From Margaritifera margaritifera (Eukaryota > Mollusca > Bivalvia > Unionida > Margaritiferidae), in the NCBI GenBank assembly GCA_029931535.1, contig JAQPZY010001418.1, forward strand, positions 1,275,001-1,339,000: DNA of 64,000 nt, written 5' to 3'. Position 1 is the first letter of the stretch; every line of letters starts with the position of its first letter. The position numbers were made by a program, and so were the translations under genes. Under the pieces are notes generated by a model, which was given only the letters and a program-made list of their open reading frames with translations, was not told the origin of the DNA and made no database searches. Shown piece after piece: positions 11,098-23,911 of this stretch.

Positions 11098-12480
11098 GCG
11101 AAAACTATTAAAAATAATACATATAAGAAGTAACAAGCTTAGAAAGAAAGAAAAGTCTCTTCCACATACATGCAATTTTGTATATTGTTATCCAGCATAA
11201 TCAATATCTATTTGGTCATCCGAAACAACAATAGATGATTCCGTTATTGTATTGTGAAAATACTGTTAAGTAGATTGCTAGATTATTATGAATATAGGTT
11301 TTAAAAATCTCTCAATTTCAGTTTACACAATTGGACAAACAAATTCAAAGCGGACAATTTATGCATCATGGAATCTTCAATTAATGCATATTTAAACCCC
11401 AAACAGGACCAATTGTTCTTTATAGTTATAAATTGAAAAATATCCTGAATTCAGACTGCTAATGACAGCAAGAATTAGTATAATATCTGACTTAATGCTA
11501 TTAAAAATACACCTATCGTAACCAACTTACTCCCTATTCCAACCCCACTATCAATCCAAAATAGGTTCGTGCTTTTTTTTTTCAATAATAGTTCTGACAT
11601 TGTACCTGATCCCTACTATGTTGAAATCCGCAAATAAATGCACATATGTACTCCGATGCACATTTACGAGTCTTACGGAGAGATTCCGAAAACTGAAAAA
11701 GATGTGAAACAGCCTAATTAATATTTGGTTGACTGTCAACTGAGATATCGAAAAATATTTAAGAACTAAAAAGCGTTACACTCTACTCGTATAGTCTGTA
11801 GATGTTTAGTGACTACCAGTGGTCTATCAAATGTATTTCCATAATGCAATTATCCATTTTTATACAAAAAACAATCTTTAGAAAAAGACTCATACGGATA
11901 AGACAGCTAAAATCTGTAAAACCATAGACTAAAATTGTATACATTTATGAAGAGTTTTAAATGGCAAATAATATTCTAAGTATTTATAGACTTTAAAAAT
12001 TATGGCCAAGATAATCAAGAGGATACAGCTATAGAATTGCACAAAAAGCACGTGGTGCACTAGTATTGATATAATAATAACATCGATAATAACTGATTTA
12101 TATAGCTGTGTAATTCTGGTTTTAAAGATTCTGTTGGGACATATAATTGTCAAATAAAGTATAGGCATATAAAGAAGCACATCAGATCCATATGATCATC
12201 CAAAAGTTGTATCCATCGATCAATTTTAAATAATTGATATTGGTTTTAGGAACCGCTTCCAAGCACACGTATTGTTGAATAGACAGCATACATCAACTAG
12301 TTATTTCATCAGCTTAATTAGTACTAGTTTATCAGAGGGCAATATAGGGCTAAGAGAGCTAATTATTTTTCAATAGACTGCAAGGTTAACGTTTAAGAAA
12401 GAAAAAAAAATATTTGTGTGCAACAGATGGCCCTGAACACAACACAAGAATATCTTAACTGAAGTTAACACAAAGATTTC
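11098..12480. other. Unassigned AT-rich stretch
   Basis: Short open frames exist here but none has a recognisable domain or unusual composition. No repeats were seen beyond short A/T runs. Confidence 0.6.
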
Positions 12481-12489
12481 TTCATTGAA

Positions 12490-12830
12490 TGTAGCATAAA
12501 CGTTAATAAAAATGGAGTTCTTCGCGGCGTATTTTGCTAAAAATGTCCATAAAGTGGATTACGACTGAAAGCTACCTCAGTGAAACACTATCGCACAGGA
12601 TATGAACAGGATAATTTTGTCCGGATGAAAAATCGAATTCATCTAAGTGCACAGACATAATCTAAATGGACGTGGAAAGCACTTCAGAGACTCTGAGAGT
12701 TGAAAACAATCCCAGGCTGATATTATAACCAATCGAAATAATGCGATACAGTATCTAATGGTTGTCAAATTTCGAGACGGATACCCAGCTCAGTTAAAAA
12801 TTAGTCGTTATAGTTCTATACGGGAAAATG
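12490..12830. repeat. Ancient dispersed repeat, copy 1
   Basis: Aligns in direct orientation with 14085-14410. Matching landmarks are GCGTATTTTG / GCATATTTTG, GATAATTTTGT, CCGGATGAA / CCGGAATGAA, GTTGAAA..CAAT, GCTGATRTTAT, and GAGACGGATACCC / GAGACAGATACCC followed by CTCAGTTAA. Divergence is high and spacing varies, so it is old. The family is not recognised. Confidence 0.45.
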
Positions 12831-14084
12831 TTATTTTGCTGTAATCATTCATATCAAATAGTATATCCCTAGCTTACTCTTTGTAAAAGCAATTATATCT
12901 CGCAATCATGGTTTTCTAGAACTTTTCGAATTTGTAAAAAAAAAATCCGCCAATTTCGTGGCAAGTTTTTAAGTTTACTTCAAAGACAGCACTCTTTCTT
13001 TCCTCCTATTTCTCAAAACACGTAAAGCCTATGATATTTCTCCCGATATAAATTTGTTACTCATATCTTGAATTAGTTGTGATATAGGGCTAGTAAACGC
13101 ATGGCTTCAAAGAAGGGAGGTAATCTGCGATTTTGACAATGACCTGGCGACAGCATGAAATGTTTGCAATGTTAGTAAGATTTTGGCAAGTATTCCATGC
13201 CGTCGACATATTATTCCTTCTATCAGTAACATTAAGCTTACCTATTATCAAGTTGTACACCTGGCTTGCATTACTGTCGAGAAGTCTAATACCACGCCAT
13301 TTGCAAAATCTTAGAGAAAAATAAAGACTATTGCATATATTTTCATAATTTCTTAAATGAGTAATTTTAGTGTGATACTGAGAAATAATTGAAGAGAGCT
13401 CGGATATGGATCCACCACTAATAAATTGGATAACGATTAATGAAAAAAAACCCCATGTCTTTAGATTTATATTGTATACTTTCGTATTTTAAGTAGATAA
13501 TTATTGGTTACCTCCATTTCCTATTGTCTTGATGACCGGGTACATCCGATTGTATTCAATCATCAGTCTAAATTGCGATTTTTCAAGTGAATATCCATTG
13601 AAATATCCGCTATTTTCAACCATTTTCTGAAATTTCGTTTTGAAAGATATTACCTGAATAACAAAGCTAAAACAACAATTGTGTATTCGTGTTCTCTTGA
13701 CGTTGTTAGATCCTCCTGGAAAGGTTCTTCCATTAAAGCCTCTTTCAATATGTAGCACACGACACTCTAAATATACATGTATCTGTATGTATACACAGGA
13801 TAAATAGATTTTCGTGAGAAATCTTATCTTCCTAAAACCGTAAAAAGGGACTTTATTTTATTATATAAATATACCACAACAGACAGTTTCAACGAGTGTA
13901 ACAACAGTTCTACCAGATTTGTCAGGGATGTGAATGTGACGGGCAGTTTACCTTTAGGGTTCAGATCATTAAATCTTTTCCATGGACATTTATCTCAAAG
14001 TTAGAGAAAATTAAACTAGCCTTTGTACTTGGCGGTAGAAGACACAACAAATGTATTTCTGTATTGATGTTAGAGGATTCTTTC
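12831..14084. other. Unassigned stretch between the two dispersed-repeat copies
   Basis: The best open frames are 13133-13324 plus (63 codons, hydrophobic middle) and 13501-13758 minus (85 codons). Neither has a recognisable motif or conserved copy in the window, so neither is called. Confidence 0.5.
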
Positions 14085-14410
14085 GAAACAATCATAGTTG
14101 GTGCCTCGCGGCATATTTTGTTCCAGATAGATGTCCGCAAAGCAGAGTACCGGTAGAAATTAACACGATCAGCTCTGTAGCACCAGAGGGCACATGATAA
14201 TTTTGTTATGCCGGAATGAATCCAACTCGTGTCAGTACAAAGAGTTTTCTAGGCGTTGAAAGCAATACTCAAAGTCTCGGAAAATTGAGGAAAAAAAGTC
14301 TACGCTGATGTTATGGACAAAAGTCCGATCTCAAAGTATTAAGTACAGGATCCATTTTTTCTTCAGTCTGAGACAGATACCCCTTCTCAGTTAACAATTA
14401 GCGGTCTGAG
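14085..14410. repeat. Ancient dispersed repeat, copy 2
   Basis: Direct partner of 12490-12830. It ends at GTTAACAATTAGCGG, and a 44-bp minisatellite starts immediately after it. A similar end (TTAACAATTAGATT) recurs after the minisatellite near 14750, so the array may have grown inside the repeat's 3-prime part. Confidence 0.45.
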
Positions 14411-14412
14411 TC

Positions 14413-14697
14413 AAATCATTGACATACATCAGCCTCTTTTAGTATACCTGCATGTCAAACCATTGACATAAATCAGCCTCTTTTAGTATACCTGCATATC
14501 AAATCATTGACATAAATCAGCCTCTTTTAGTATACCTGCACATCAAATCATTGACAGAAATCAGCTTCTTTTAGTATACCTGCATATCAAAGCATTGACA
14601 TAAATCAGCCTCTTTTAGAATACATGCATGTCAAACCATTGACATAAATCAGCCTCTTTTAGTATACCTGCATGTCAAACCATTGACATAAATCAGA
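14413..14697. repeat. 44-bp minisatellite, about 6.5 units
   Basis: The unit contains CATTGACATAAATCAGC, CTCTTTTAGTATACCTGCAT and a closing RTCAAA. Units are close to identical, so the array is young compared with its flanks. Confidence 0.95.
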
Positions 14698-17600
14698 TGT
14701 TGATCAGAAAGGCGAAAGTCTGATCCTGACATTCCAAACCGTTTCATATTAACAATTAGATTATTTTTGGGTGCGAGATGTGATTGTTGTTCAAGATAAA
14801 GATATATCATGGAACAAAGAGAGAACATATTTTTTTATTATAGTATCGTTTTCGTATCTTTCGAGGAAATATGAGGTTGGACAAATGAAGTGTCGCCATT
14901 CATTAAAGAAATGCATTTTTTTTAATTGAATTTGGGCATCGAGAAAGCATACCCATGCCTTTGCGTCAGTCGTAGAGATTTCTTCCATCATTCGTGTTAC
15001 ATTTCTAATTTGATAATTCCTTTGCTTCATTTATCATTCAGTGCGTTCAACAATTTATTATCTTCGCAGTTTCATTGAAGTGTGGGGATATTGTCAGATA
15101 GTCCATCCATACGTTGGGTTGTTTTCTAGCCCGAGGGAGTTCGCTAGGGAGTTCGCTGCAGAGTACATCGTTATATATGCTCTTGCGGATCTTGAAACGG
15201 TGAATGTAGAAGGATATATTATAAACGAACGCCTCAAGAATTATTAAAACTTGAAAACTGAAATATGTTTCAATGATGGAACACTGAGAGTGTATTCTGT
15301 TCAAGCTTTTATCATTCCCATAGCTCTTTGCTTGAAGAAACTCGCAATCGATAATCAGAAGTAATTGTCTGTAGGACTCGGGAAACGCTATCTAATTGAT
15401 ATATATCTCATGAACATACAAGTTTCGGTAATAGGTTTATAGAAGAAATGAGTATAATCTTTTAATTGGTTTCAAGATTTTCATCTCCCCCTATGGACTA
15501 GAATATGGGATGTGAAAATATTCTTTTTAATGCTTCAATGGCGTCATTAAATTTAGTTGAAGCGTTTGTGTTGAGCTCACTGTATAAATTATTACTTGGA
15601 TTAGAATAATCAAACTTGAATCACTCTGTTGCCATCTTCTTCCGAAATAATTTTGAATCTTGTATTCATAGAGACCGATGTGATTGCTAGGGCAGACACA
15701 TTTTCTTAGATTCAGCAGTTATTGGACATAGCTTTACGCTACTGAATTTATACGGTCTTAGTGATAATAATACTGACTTTGTTTTAGAAATTTGATTCAG
15801 GACATTATAAATTTTGATAAATTCTTCTGTTTCCATTAGTGGTGACTGGAGTGATGTTTAGGACACGGAGCCTGACTCTTATAATATTTTGCATGAAAAA
15901 TATTCCATGGCACAAACAACAGTCCAGAACTTAAGGATTCAACTTGATTTACCAGATCCATCGAGAGCAGTCAGATACTGACAGTATAGATTATTTACTT
16001 TACGATAGGCAGACTCTATGAAACAGAGCAGATTGGACTATCTTTTAATCTTTGAGGACATCTTTTCAAATTTTAGTATACATTATTCTTCGATATAAAA
16101 CAGATAATTCAGCAATAGCACTAAAATTGTCTATATCTGTATTACATCAAGGTTCTGGGTACTGGAAATTTAAATTCCAAATTTTTAAAACAAAATTAAT
16201 ATATTCATTTGGTAAAAAAGATGTATAGGCAACAAAGTAGAAGAATACTATTGTGAAGGTGATAAGACAAACGCACTTGAAGTGAAGCTAATCTGTAATG
16301 ATCGATTATTTTTGAAATGCTTCAAATGTTTATCAGATTAAGATTAGAATCAACTAGGTATTCACAAGACCCCCCCCACCCCCCCCCAAAAAAAACCGAA
16401 AAAACAAAATTTCAGGCAAATTATTTACTTCTGATAAAATCCGTGAATTTGCCTAACTTCATTCATCTTTTTTAGCTGTACCAAATTCTCCACGTCGTAT
16501 ATAAAATGAACTCAATAAATATTTGTTCCAGTTTAATGGGGCGGTATATCTGAGAGGGTTAAAAGAGACACTCTTATCGCCTCTTGTAACGAAGGGGCAT
16601 TAAATATGATTCCCTTACATTAATTTGCGTGTTATATTCAGTTTTCCTGGATGAGGCATCTTTTGCCAAACGAAGATGGTATATAGCAAAACTTGGTTTG
16701 TTATCAAATATTTTGAACAATTTGAGGGATACAGTTATTTACATTAGGGAAAATTAAATCGAAAGAGCTTTTTATATTCAATAAAAATACAGTTTGGCGT
16801 GATGTTATTTATTTTTTATGACTACGGATAAAATAAACAATCAACTGCTCAAGAATACTTGCATCAAGACATTTTGAATTTTAGTTAATATAGATAGTTT
16901 CAAATCATACTCATGATGGAGAATACATGTGTTGTACATGTGTTGTACTTATTCAACATCTTTTTTGACGTACAAGGATCTCTATTAAGTTTTGATGAAA
17001 TAAAGAAGACACAAACTAATAAAGTTATACAGTACTTTGCTCTTATCTCAACGATATCAACAAAGTGGGAAAAATTGAAGCTTTTTTTCTTCTTTCTTTT
17101 TTAAAGTGGAAATGGTTTTCATGTTGTTTTCGATAAAACATCACTTCTTAGGGTAAAAGAAAACAATAAATGTATTTATAAAGACCTAATAAGAACAAAA
17201 ATACAGAGCCAAATGGTAAACACGAAATTTGCTCCAGGCAGTTAGAGTGTGCACTTGGTAAATATTGATGGACCAGTTCTTTTGTTTTTGGTTACTTTTG
17301 TACAAAAAATAGCAAACTGATTAGTTTTAATTTTACATTTCTTCATAGCAATATTGCTGCAAATAGTTTTTGAACCAAAAAATAAAAAATAAAAAAAATA
17401 AGGGATAATGATAACATTTTGAAAGAAGGGAACAGATAGTAAAATGTGCATTTATTTCTATGATTATTTACTTACTGACCACGTATGAAAATTATTTGTG
17501 GAATGGATCCAAACTTATGATCCTAATTGTATAATTACACTAAAATATATATCTTTCTAGGAAATACCAATTTTGATAAGCCTGTTATTTTCTTAATTTA

Positions 17601-18069
17601 GCTTTTTATACACAGGTCACATTGTCATTAGAAAATCACAAATTCAACCAATTATGACAATTTACGAATATGAAAATAAAGCAAATAACATAACTGACGA
17701 TTTTGAGAAAACGTAAACCATACTGACAACTTTTGGTATGCGACTTTTTATAGCTTAAAGTCGTTTTTACACTTTAATGTTGTCCATTTTTGCACAGGAA
17801 ACAATATCACGTTTCAGGAACACATGCAATTTAAAAACACCTTCGGATTTGTGTGTTAGTGTGTGTCTTGTGTACAATATTGATGTTTGCGTGTGTATGT
17901 GTGTGAGGGTGTACGTGTGTGAGTGTGTATGTGTGCGATTATTTGTGTGTGTTGAAGTAGACAAATATATGTAAAGCAGGATACAAAGGAACCTAAGGTT
18001 ATCACCAGGTCACCAGGTCAGGTAATGAAGTATGGGATTCACATTGTATCTTGAGGCATTCATTAAAAA
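14698..18069. other. Unassigned AT-rich region
   Basis: No gene was recognised. A C-run/A-run tract (CCCCCCC..ACCCCCCCCC then A) lies at about 16371-16397, and a GT-rich, GTGTGTATGTG-like imperfect microsatellite at about 17852-17960. The 68-codon plus frame and 85-codon minus frame near 15041-15304 overlap each other and show no motif. A direct doubling GGGAGTTCGCT occurs near 15135-15155. Confidence 0.55.
17852..17960. repeat. Imperfect (GT)n-rich microsatellite
   Basis: GTGTGT runs interrupted by A, C and AGG. Both strands stay open through it, which is a composition effect. Confidence 0.85.
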
Positions 18070-18433
18070 CCTATGTCTTTTATGCCCTGCGTACCTATTA
18101 TGAATGATTCATGTACATTAAACCCATGTCTTTTATGCCCTACGTACCCATTACGAATGATTCATGTACATTAAACCCATGTCTTTTAAGCCCTGCGTAC
18201 CCATGATGAATGATTCATGTACATGAAACCCATGTCTTTATGCCCTGCGTACCCATTATGAATGATTCATGTACATCAAACCCATGTCTTTTTGCCGTGA
18301 ATACCCATTATGAATGATTCATGTACATCAAACCCATGTCTTTATGCCCTGCGTACCCATTATGAATGATTCATGTACATCAAACCCATGTCTTTATGCC
18401 CTGCGTACCCATTATGAATGATTCATGTACATA
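18070..18433. repeat. 53-bp minisatellite, 7 units
   Basis: The unit contains CCCATGTCTTTTATGCCC, TGCGTACCCATTATGAATG and ATTCATGTACAT. Early units are 53 bp with TTTTATG; later ones are 51 to 52 bp with TTTATG. One unit carries the variant TTTTGCCGTGAATACCC. Confidence 0.95.
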
Positions 18434-20247
18434 AAAGGAAAACAAGCACACCTCACTGATAAACGGGGTCTTTTATTTACTGTTGGAATGTATGAAATGG
18501 CATGCATGGCCATGTAAGTTTCAATTCTCATTAAATAAACATAAACAAATGCGTCCAATCAAAACAAGCAAATTAAAAAACTATGCTACATACGCGCTAG
18601 TATCTTCATATATTTGCTTAAGGTTTGAGTTTAGAGATACATATATTTGAAATATTCTTGGAACAATAAAGCTCAAAGCGTGTTGTAGGTAGTAACGCTG
18701 TTTGTGGAGGAGATTGTAGCACCTTAAGTTTACTATTTTTACATCTGATATTTATACTTACAACCTTATGACTTAATGATTGTTGCATCAAATAAATTAT
18801 GATTGCATGGTGTAACTCATTTACTTAACTATATATTCTAGGTAATGTGTTTTTTCCCGCATTTTTAATAACTCAAAATTGTAATATGTGTGATGTAAAT
18901 AAAAAACAAGAACTTAAAGGCTGAACATTTGTATGTGTTAATGTCATATATGCCATGCTGTTGACACTTTGCTGACGTACATTGAACGTGTCCACGTACG
19001 AGTAGTTATTGACATATATTGAAACGTGTATTTGTTGAAAGATAATATAACGTGTCCACGTACGAGTATTTTTATCCCACACAAAAATGTTGTACATTTT
19101 CCTTATTACACATTTGTTGGCCCATGGAAATCATACAGCCCAGGTCTAAAAAATGAAATAAATAATGTTGTCCAGGCCTTCGTTTTATTCTACAGGTCAT
19201 TTCCTATCAAAAGTTAAATCAACATTATCACATGGTCAGAACATTTATGATATTTGTAAACAAAAGCCATGTGCTCCATGGTGCACGGACAATATGATAG
19301 GACAGTGTTTACATACCAGGAAGAGAAAATCTTACTGAAATAGGGTTGCTCACATATTCGTCATTAAATTATTATATCATATGAATGATATTTGTTGATA
19401 TTCCTTTGCTGTTAAATATATTAAAGACTGATGCTTAAGATGGCTAATCATGCTGATGTATGATCGGGTCAAGCTGATATTAAATCTTTCATCACTATAA
19501 ATAGTGCAATAGTTAGTTCATGCCCTCGACATAGTACACTCATTACACATTGTTTTCAACTGTCTTTGCGATGGAAAACTACCACATGACCATCTTTGAC
19601 ACTTGCCTGGAGGCTACAGGTTCCTATGTTCATTAGGATACATATCACTTTTAACTGCAAAACTTAAGCTGAAACTAGGCAACAAAGCAATGTTCTACCT
19701 AGCATGGTATCAGAACTAATGACAAGGTTCGATTGAATTCCTTTACAAGGTGTGGGCAAAATTATAGCATCTATAATGTGTCGGCTACGGATATAGCAAC
19801 TTTGGCTGTAAAAATGCATTTCATATCTTGACGAGCAATTCCGAAATTATGAGTCATAGACTCAGCATTCAAGAAATATTTGATCTTTGAAAACTGTGTG
19901 AAAAATTGGAATCAAAGATCAACAGCTATTCTTTGTTTTTGTTGAAACATACTTTTAATATAAAATGTGCAGTTTTAAATAAATCGGTTGCCATGCAACT
20001 TCTGATAAGTATTTGAATTTGATGGGGACTTTAACTCGGTACGGAATTTCTTGCACCATCAGTATGTGCTGAAGCCATCACAAAAGTTAATGCAAGCTCA
20101 CGTCTAGAATATAAATTATTCAACGTGTCAGTCACCGCTCGTGAACTAACCTCATCCTTTGCCATAAAAATACTTTATCAAATTTCCCCACATCTACGTA
20201 CTGTGTAGTATCCAGAACACTAACTTTTCCGAACGAAAATAAGCTAA
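18434..20247. other. Unassigned region with a short direct duplication
   Basis: AACGTGTCCACGTACGAGTA occurs near 18984 and again near 19048, about 64 bp apart. Nothing else was recognised; small open frames have no motif. Confidence 0.55.
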
Positions 20248-20310
20248 CTTAATTTGGGTCTAGAATCCAATCCTAGCCAGAGCATGTATACGTCTTGTGA
20301 AAACATAGGA
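20248..20310. repeat. Dispersed repeat family R3, copy 1 (partial)
   Basis: Matches 20905-20965 in direct orientation: TTAATTTGGGTCTAGA / TTAATCTGGTTCTAGA, ATC..CCTA, AGCAT..TA, CGTCT and GTGAAAAC / GATGAAAAC. The third copy is at 32068. The family is unknown. Confidence 0.4.
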
Positions 20311-20484
20311 ACCTATTAAAAAGAGCTGATATGGCCCGACTTTTATCACATTTTGCCAGACATCCAAATTAAGGCTATTTGACTAACTCATTTTCTGCGA
20401 ATTATCTATTATATGTCTTGTTCGAAAGAGTTCACTGGTCATGCCAGGAATTAGTATCTGATAGATAATAAACATTTTTTGATT

Positions 20485-20600
<116 letters not shown>

Positions 20601-20904
20601 GTTGTTGATTTGATTCTAATCAATCTCTAAATATTGCTCTGGATTTTAAATACTTCCAAAAGCTATTATGTCAGCGTGTTTATGCAGGCACATTATATAT
20701 TCCTCGTCGATTAATAGTGTTGTGATATTGTTGTGATATTGTTAAGAAAAATAGCTTTCTTCTAATATTTAGATTATCATTTAATACAGGTAACAACAAA
20801 CATTGGTCGCTTTATCAAGATTTACCATCATTTTCAAATACTGGTAATGTAATTTCCAATTTTGTGAGTTTTTGAGCGATCGAGCTTCCATTCAATATGT
20901 TAAT

Positions 20905-21030
20905 TTAATCTGGTTCTAGAGTAATCACCTAACGAAAGCATCCTAGCGTCTGATGAAAACAACAAACTTATTATCTCTACCTTTTAGTTCCCCATTTACT
21001 CTGCTCTTAGTCATAGTTCCAACAGAAAGA
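20905..21030. repeat. Dispersed repeat family R3, copy 2
   Basis: Aligned with 32068-32180: TTTAATCTGG / TTTAATTTGG, TTAGAGT, TCTGATGAAAA / TCTAATGAAAA, and the strongest block CTACCTTTTAGTTCCC, followed by ACTCTGCTCT / TTTACTGCTCTC. Unit boundaries are uncertain. Confidence 0.5.
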
Positions 21031-21778
21031 CATAGAGATTGACTGATTTTGGAGTATTTATCTATCATAACCATGATCGAGTTCTTTGTTTGTTTCCTGA
21101 AAAAAAATATATTATTCGCTTTATCAACAGTAGGCTTCTGAATCACCACCAATGTGTTTGCGTTGGACGGATTTATTATCCCCTATAAACTAAATCAACA
21201 ATACAGATGTTTATAATTCAAATAAGTTTATTTGTGTACTTCAGAACATACTAAATTAGGCTTCAAATAGCACAAAATTATTTCTGTTTATGGTCCTCGT
21301 GCCTTTAGTGTCCAAGGTGTCCCATTTCGCCAGGAGGAGTTTTATTATAATATTTCACTGAACAAATGGAGATTAGAAGATACGTTATGTAGTTATATTT
21401 TACTTTATTACATGATACATACCATGGGAATCAACAAAATGATAAACGTATGTAAACACATATGCGGTTGACAATTTAGAAAACAGGATTTCAAACATGT
21501 GTTTTACAATATTAGTGGAGAAACATATATGTAATGAGACACTTTAGCTTGGCAAATAAGAATGGCTGGAAACATAATTTTGCATTTGAAGAAAAGTGTC
21601 TTTGAATCATTTATCCATCTCAACCAATATTATTTATTTAAAAAACTTGCCTTTATTATAATTGGGTTTTTGTTTTTGTTTTCTGTTCCAACTTGTTGAT
21701 GTCTAACTACTTTGTCGTCATAAGTTTCCAATAATATCACGATAGCAGTCTTATACAGCAATAATGTTTTGTATAATT
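21031..21778. other. Unassigned AT-rich stretch
   Basis: Nothing was recognised on either strand. Confidence 0.55.
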
Positions 21779-23911
21779 GAAAAGCAAGCCTGTTGTTGCA
21801 ATAAACTTACCTGTAATCACTAGAAAGCAAACCTATTGTTGCAATAAACTTACATGTAATCACTGGAAAGCAAACCTATTGTTGGAATAAACGTACATGT
21901 AACCATTGGAAAACAGACATATTCTGGAATAAACGCACTTTTAATCATTGTAAAGCAAATCTACTGTTGGTGAAACAAACGTACGTGTAATCATTGGAAA
22001 GCAAGTCTAATGTTGGAGTAAACTTACCTGTAATCATTGGAAAGCAATTATACTGCTGGAGTACACGTACCTGTAATAACAGGAAAGCAAATTTACTGTT
22101 TGAGTAAACGTACCTGTAATCATTGCAAAGCAAATCTATTGTGGAGTAAACGTAATTGTAACCATTGTAAAACAAATCCACTGATGGAGTAAAAGTACCT
22201 GTAATCACTGGAAAGCAAACCTATTGTTGGAATAAACGTACATGTAATCATTGGAAAGCAAATCTCCTATTGGAGTAAAGGAACCTGTCATCATTGGAAA
22301 GCAAATAGATTGTTGGAGTAAATGTACCTATAACCATTGGAAAGCAAATCTAATCTTGGAGTAAACGTACCTGTAGTCATTGGAAAGGAAATATATTGTT
22401 CGAGTAAACGTAATTGTAATCATTGGAAAGCAAATCTAATGTAGGAATAAACGTACATGTAATATTGGAAAGCTAATCTAATGTTCGAGTAAACGTACCT
22501 GTAATTATTGGAAAGCAAACATATTGTTGTAATAAACCTACCTGTAATCATTGCAAAGCAAATCTACTTTTGGAGTAAATGTACCTTTAGTTATTGGAAT
22601 ACAAATCTACTGTTGTAATCGGCTGAAAACTAATCTACTGTTCCACTAAACGGAGTTCTAATTATTGGAATGCAAATATAATGTTGGAGTAAACGTATTT
22701 TTAATAATTGGAAAGGAAATGTATTGTAGGAATGAACGTACCAGTAATTATTGGAAAGCAAACCTACTGTTTGCTTAAAGCTACCTGTAGTCATTGGAAA
22801 TCAAATCTATTGTTTGAATAAACCTACCTCCATCATTGGAAAGCAAATCAAGTGTTGGATCAAACGTACCTGTACTTATTGGAAAGGAAAAATACTGTTT
22901 TAATAAAAGTACATGCAATCATTGGAAAGCAAATCTAATTTTGGAGTAAACCTTCAAGTAATCATTGGAAAGCAGATCTACTGTTGGAATAAACATGCCT
23001 GTAATCATTAGAAAGCAAATTTATTGCTGGAATAAACCTACCTGTAATCACTGGAAAGCAAATTTACTGTCAGAGCAAACGGACAAGTACTCATTGAAAA
23101 GCAAATCTACTGTTGGAGTAAACTTACCTGCCATCATTGAAAAGCAAATCTACTGTTGGAGGAAACGTACCTGTTTTCATTAGATAGCATATCTACTGTT
23201 GGAGTAAACGTACCTGTAACCATTGGGAGGCAAATCGAATGTTGGACGAAACGTACCTGTATTCATTAGATAGCAAATCTACTGTTGCAGTAAACGTACC
23301 TGTAGCCACTGGGAGGCAAATCAAATGTTGGAGTAAACGCACCTGTAATTATAGGAAAGCAAATCCACTGTTGGATTCAAAGCACCTGTGGTCATTGGAA
23401 AGCAAATCTATTGCATGAATAAACTTACCTTTAATTATTGGAAAGCAAATCTATTGTTGGAGTAAACGTACCTGTAATCCTTGGAAGCAACTCTATTGTA
23501 TGAATAAACTTATCTGTAATCATTAGAAAGCAAATCTCTTGTTAGAATACACGTACCTGAGATCATAAAGCAACCTAATGTTAGGGTAAACGTACCTGTA
23601 ATCCTTGGAAGGCAAACCTAATGCTGGATCACACCAACCTGTAATCATTGGAATACAAATTTATTGTTGGAATAAACCTACCTGCGATTTTTGGAAAGCA
23701 AATCTATTGTTGTAATAAACGTACCTGTCATCATTGGAAGCAAATCTACTATTGGAATAAACGTACCTGCCATCATTGTAGAGCAAATCTACCATTGCAG
23801 TAAACGTACCTTTAATCATTGCAAAGCAAATCTAATGTTGGAGTAAACGTACGTGCAAGCATTGGAAAGCAAATCTACTGTTGGAGTAAAAGTACCTGCA
23901 ATGACTTGAAA
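21779..23911. repeat. 43-bp minisatellite, about 50 units, strongly diverged
   Basis: The unit is about 43 bp: GTAATCATTGGAAAGCAAAT, then CTACTGTTGG, AGTAAACGTACCT. Nearly every unit carries its own substitutions and small indels, so this is the largest and one of the oldest arrays in the window. Because 43 is not a multiple of three and units vary in length, all frames close quickly; the short open frames inside it (for example 22965-23183) are not genes. Confidence 0.95.

Noticed and set aside
10067..11175. Minus-strand 14-residue repeat frames as a repetitive protein gene
   Set aside because: The array contains point stops, the flanks show no coding signal, and substitutions between units do not favour silent sites by eye.
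17767..17974. Cys-rich plus frame and Thr/His-rich minus frame
   Set aside because: They come from the imperfect (GT)n tract and are complementary shadows of each other.
21779..23911. CRISPR-like array
   Set aside because: Repeat and would-be spacer positions are all variants of the same 43-bp unit. There are no unique spacers, and the host context is eukaryotic. The same applies to the other minisatellites.
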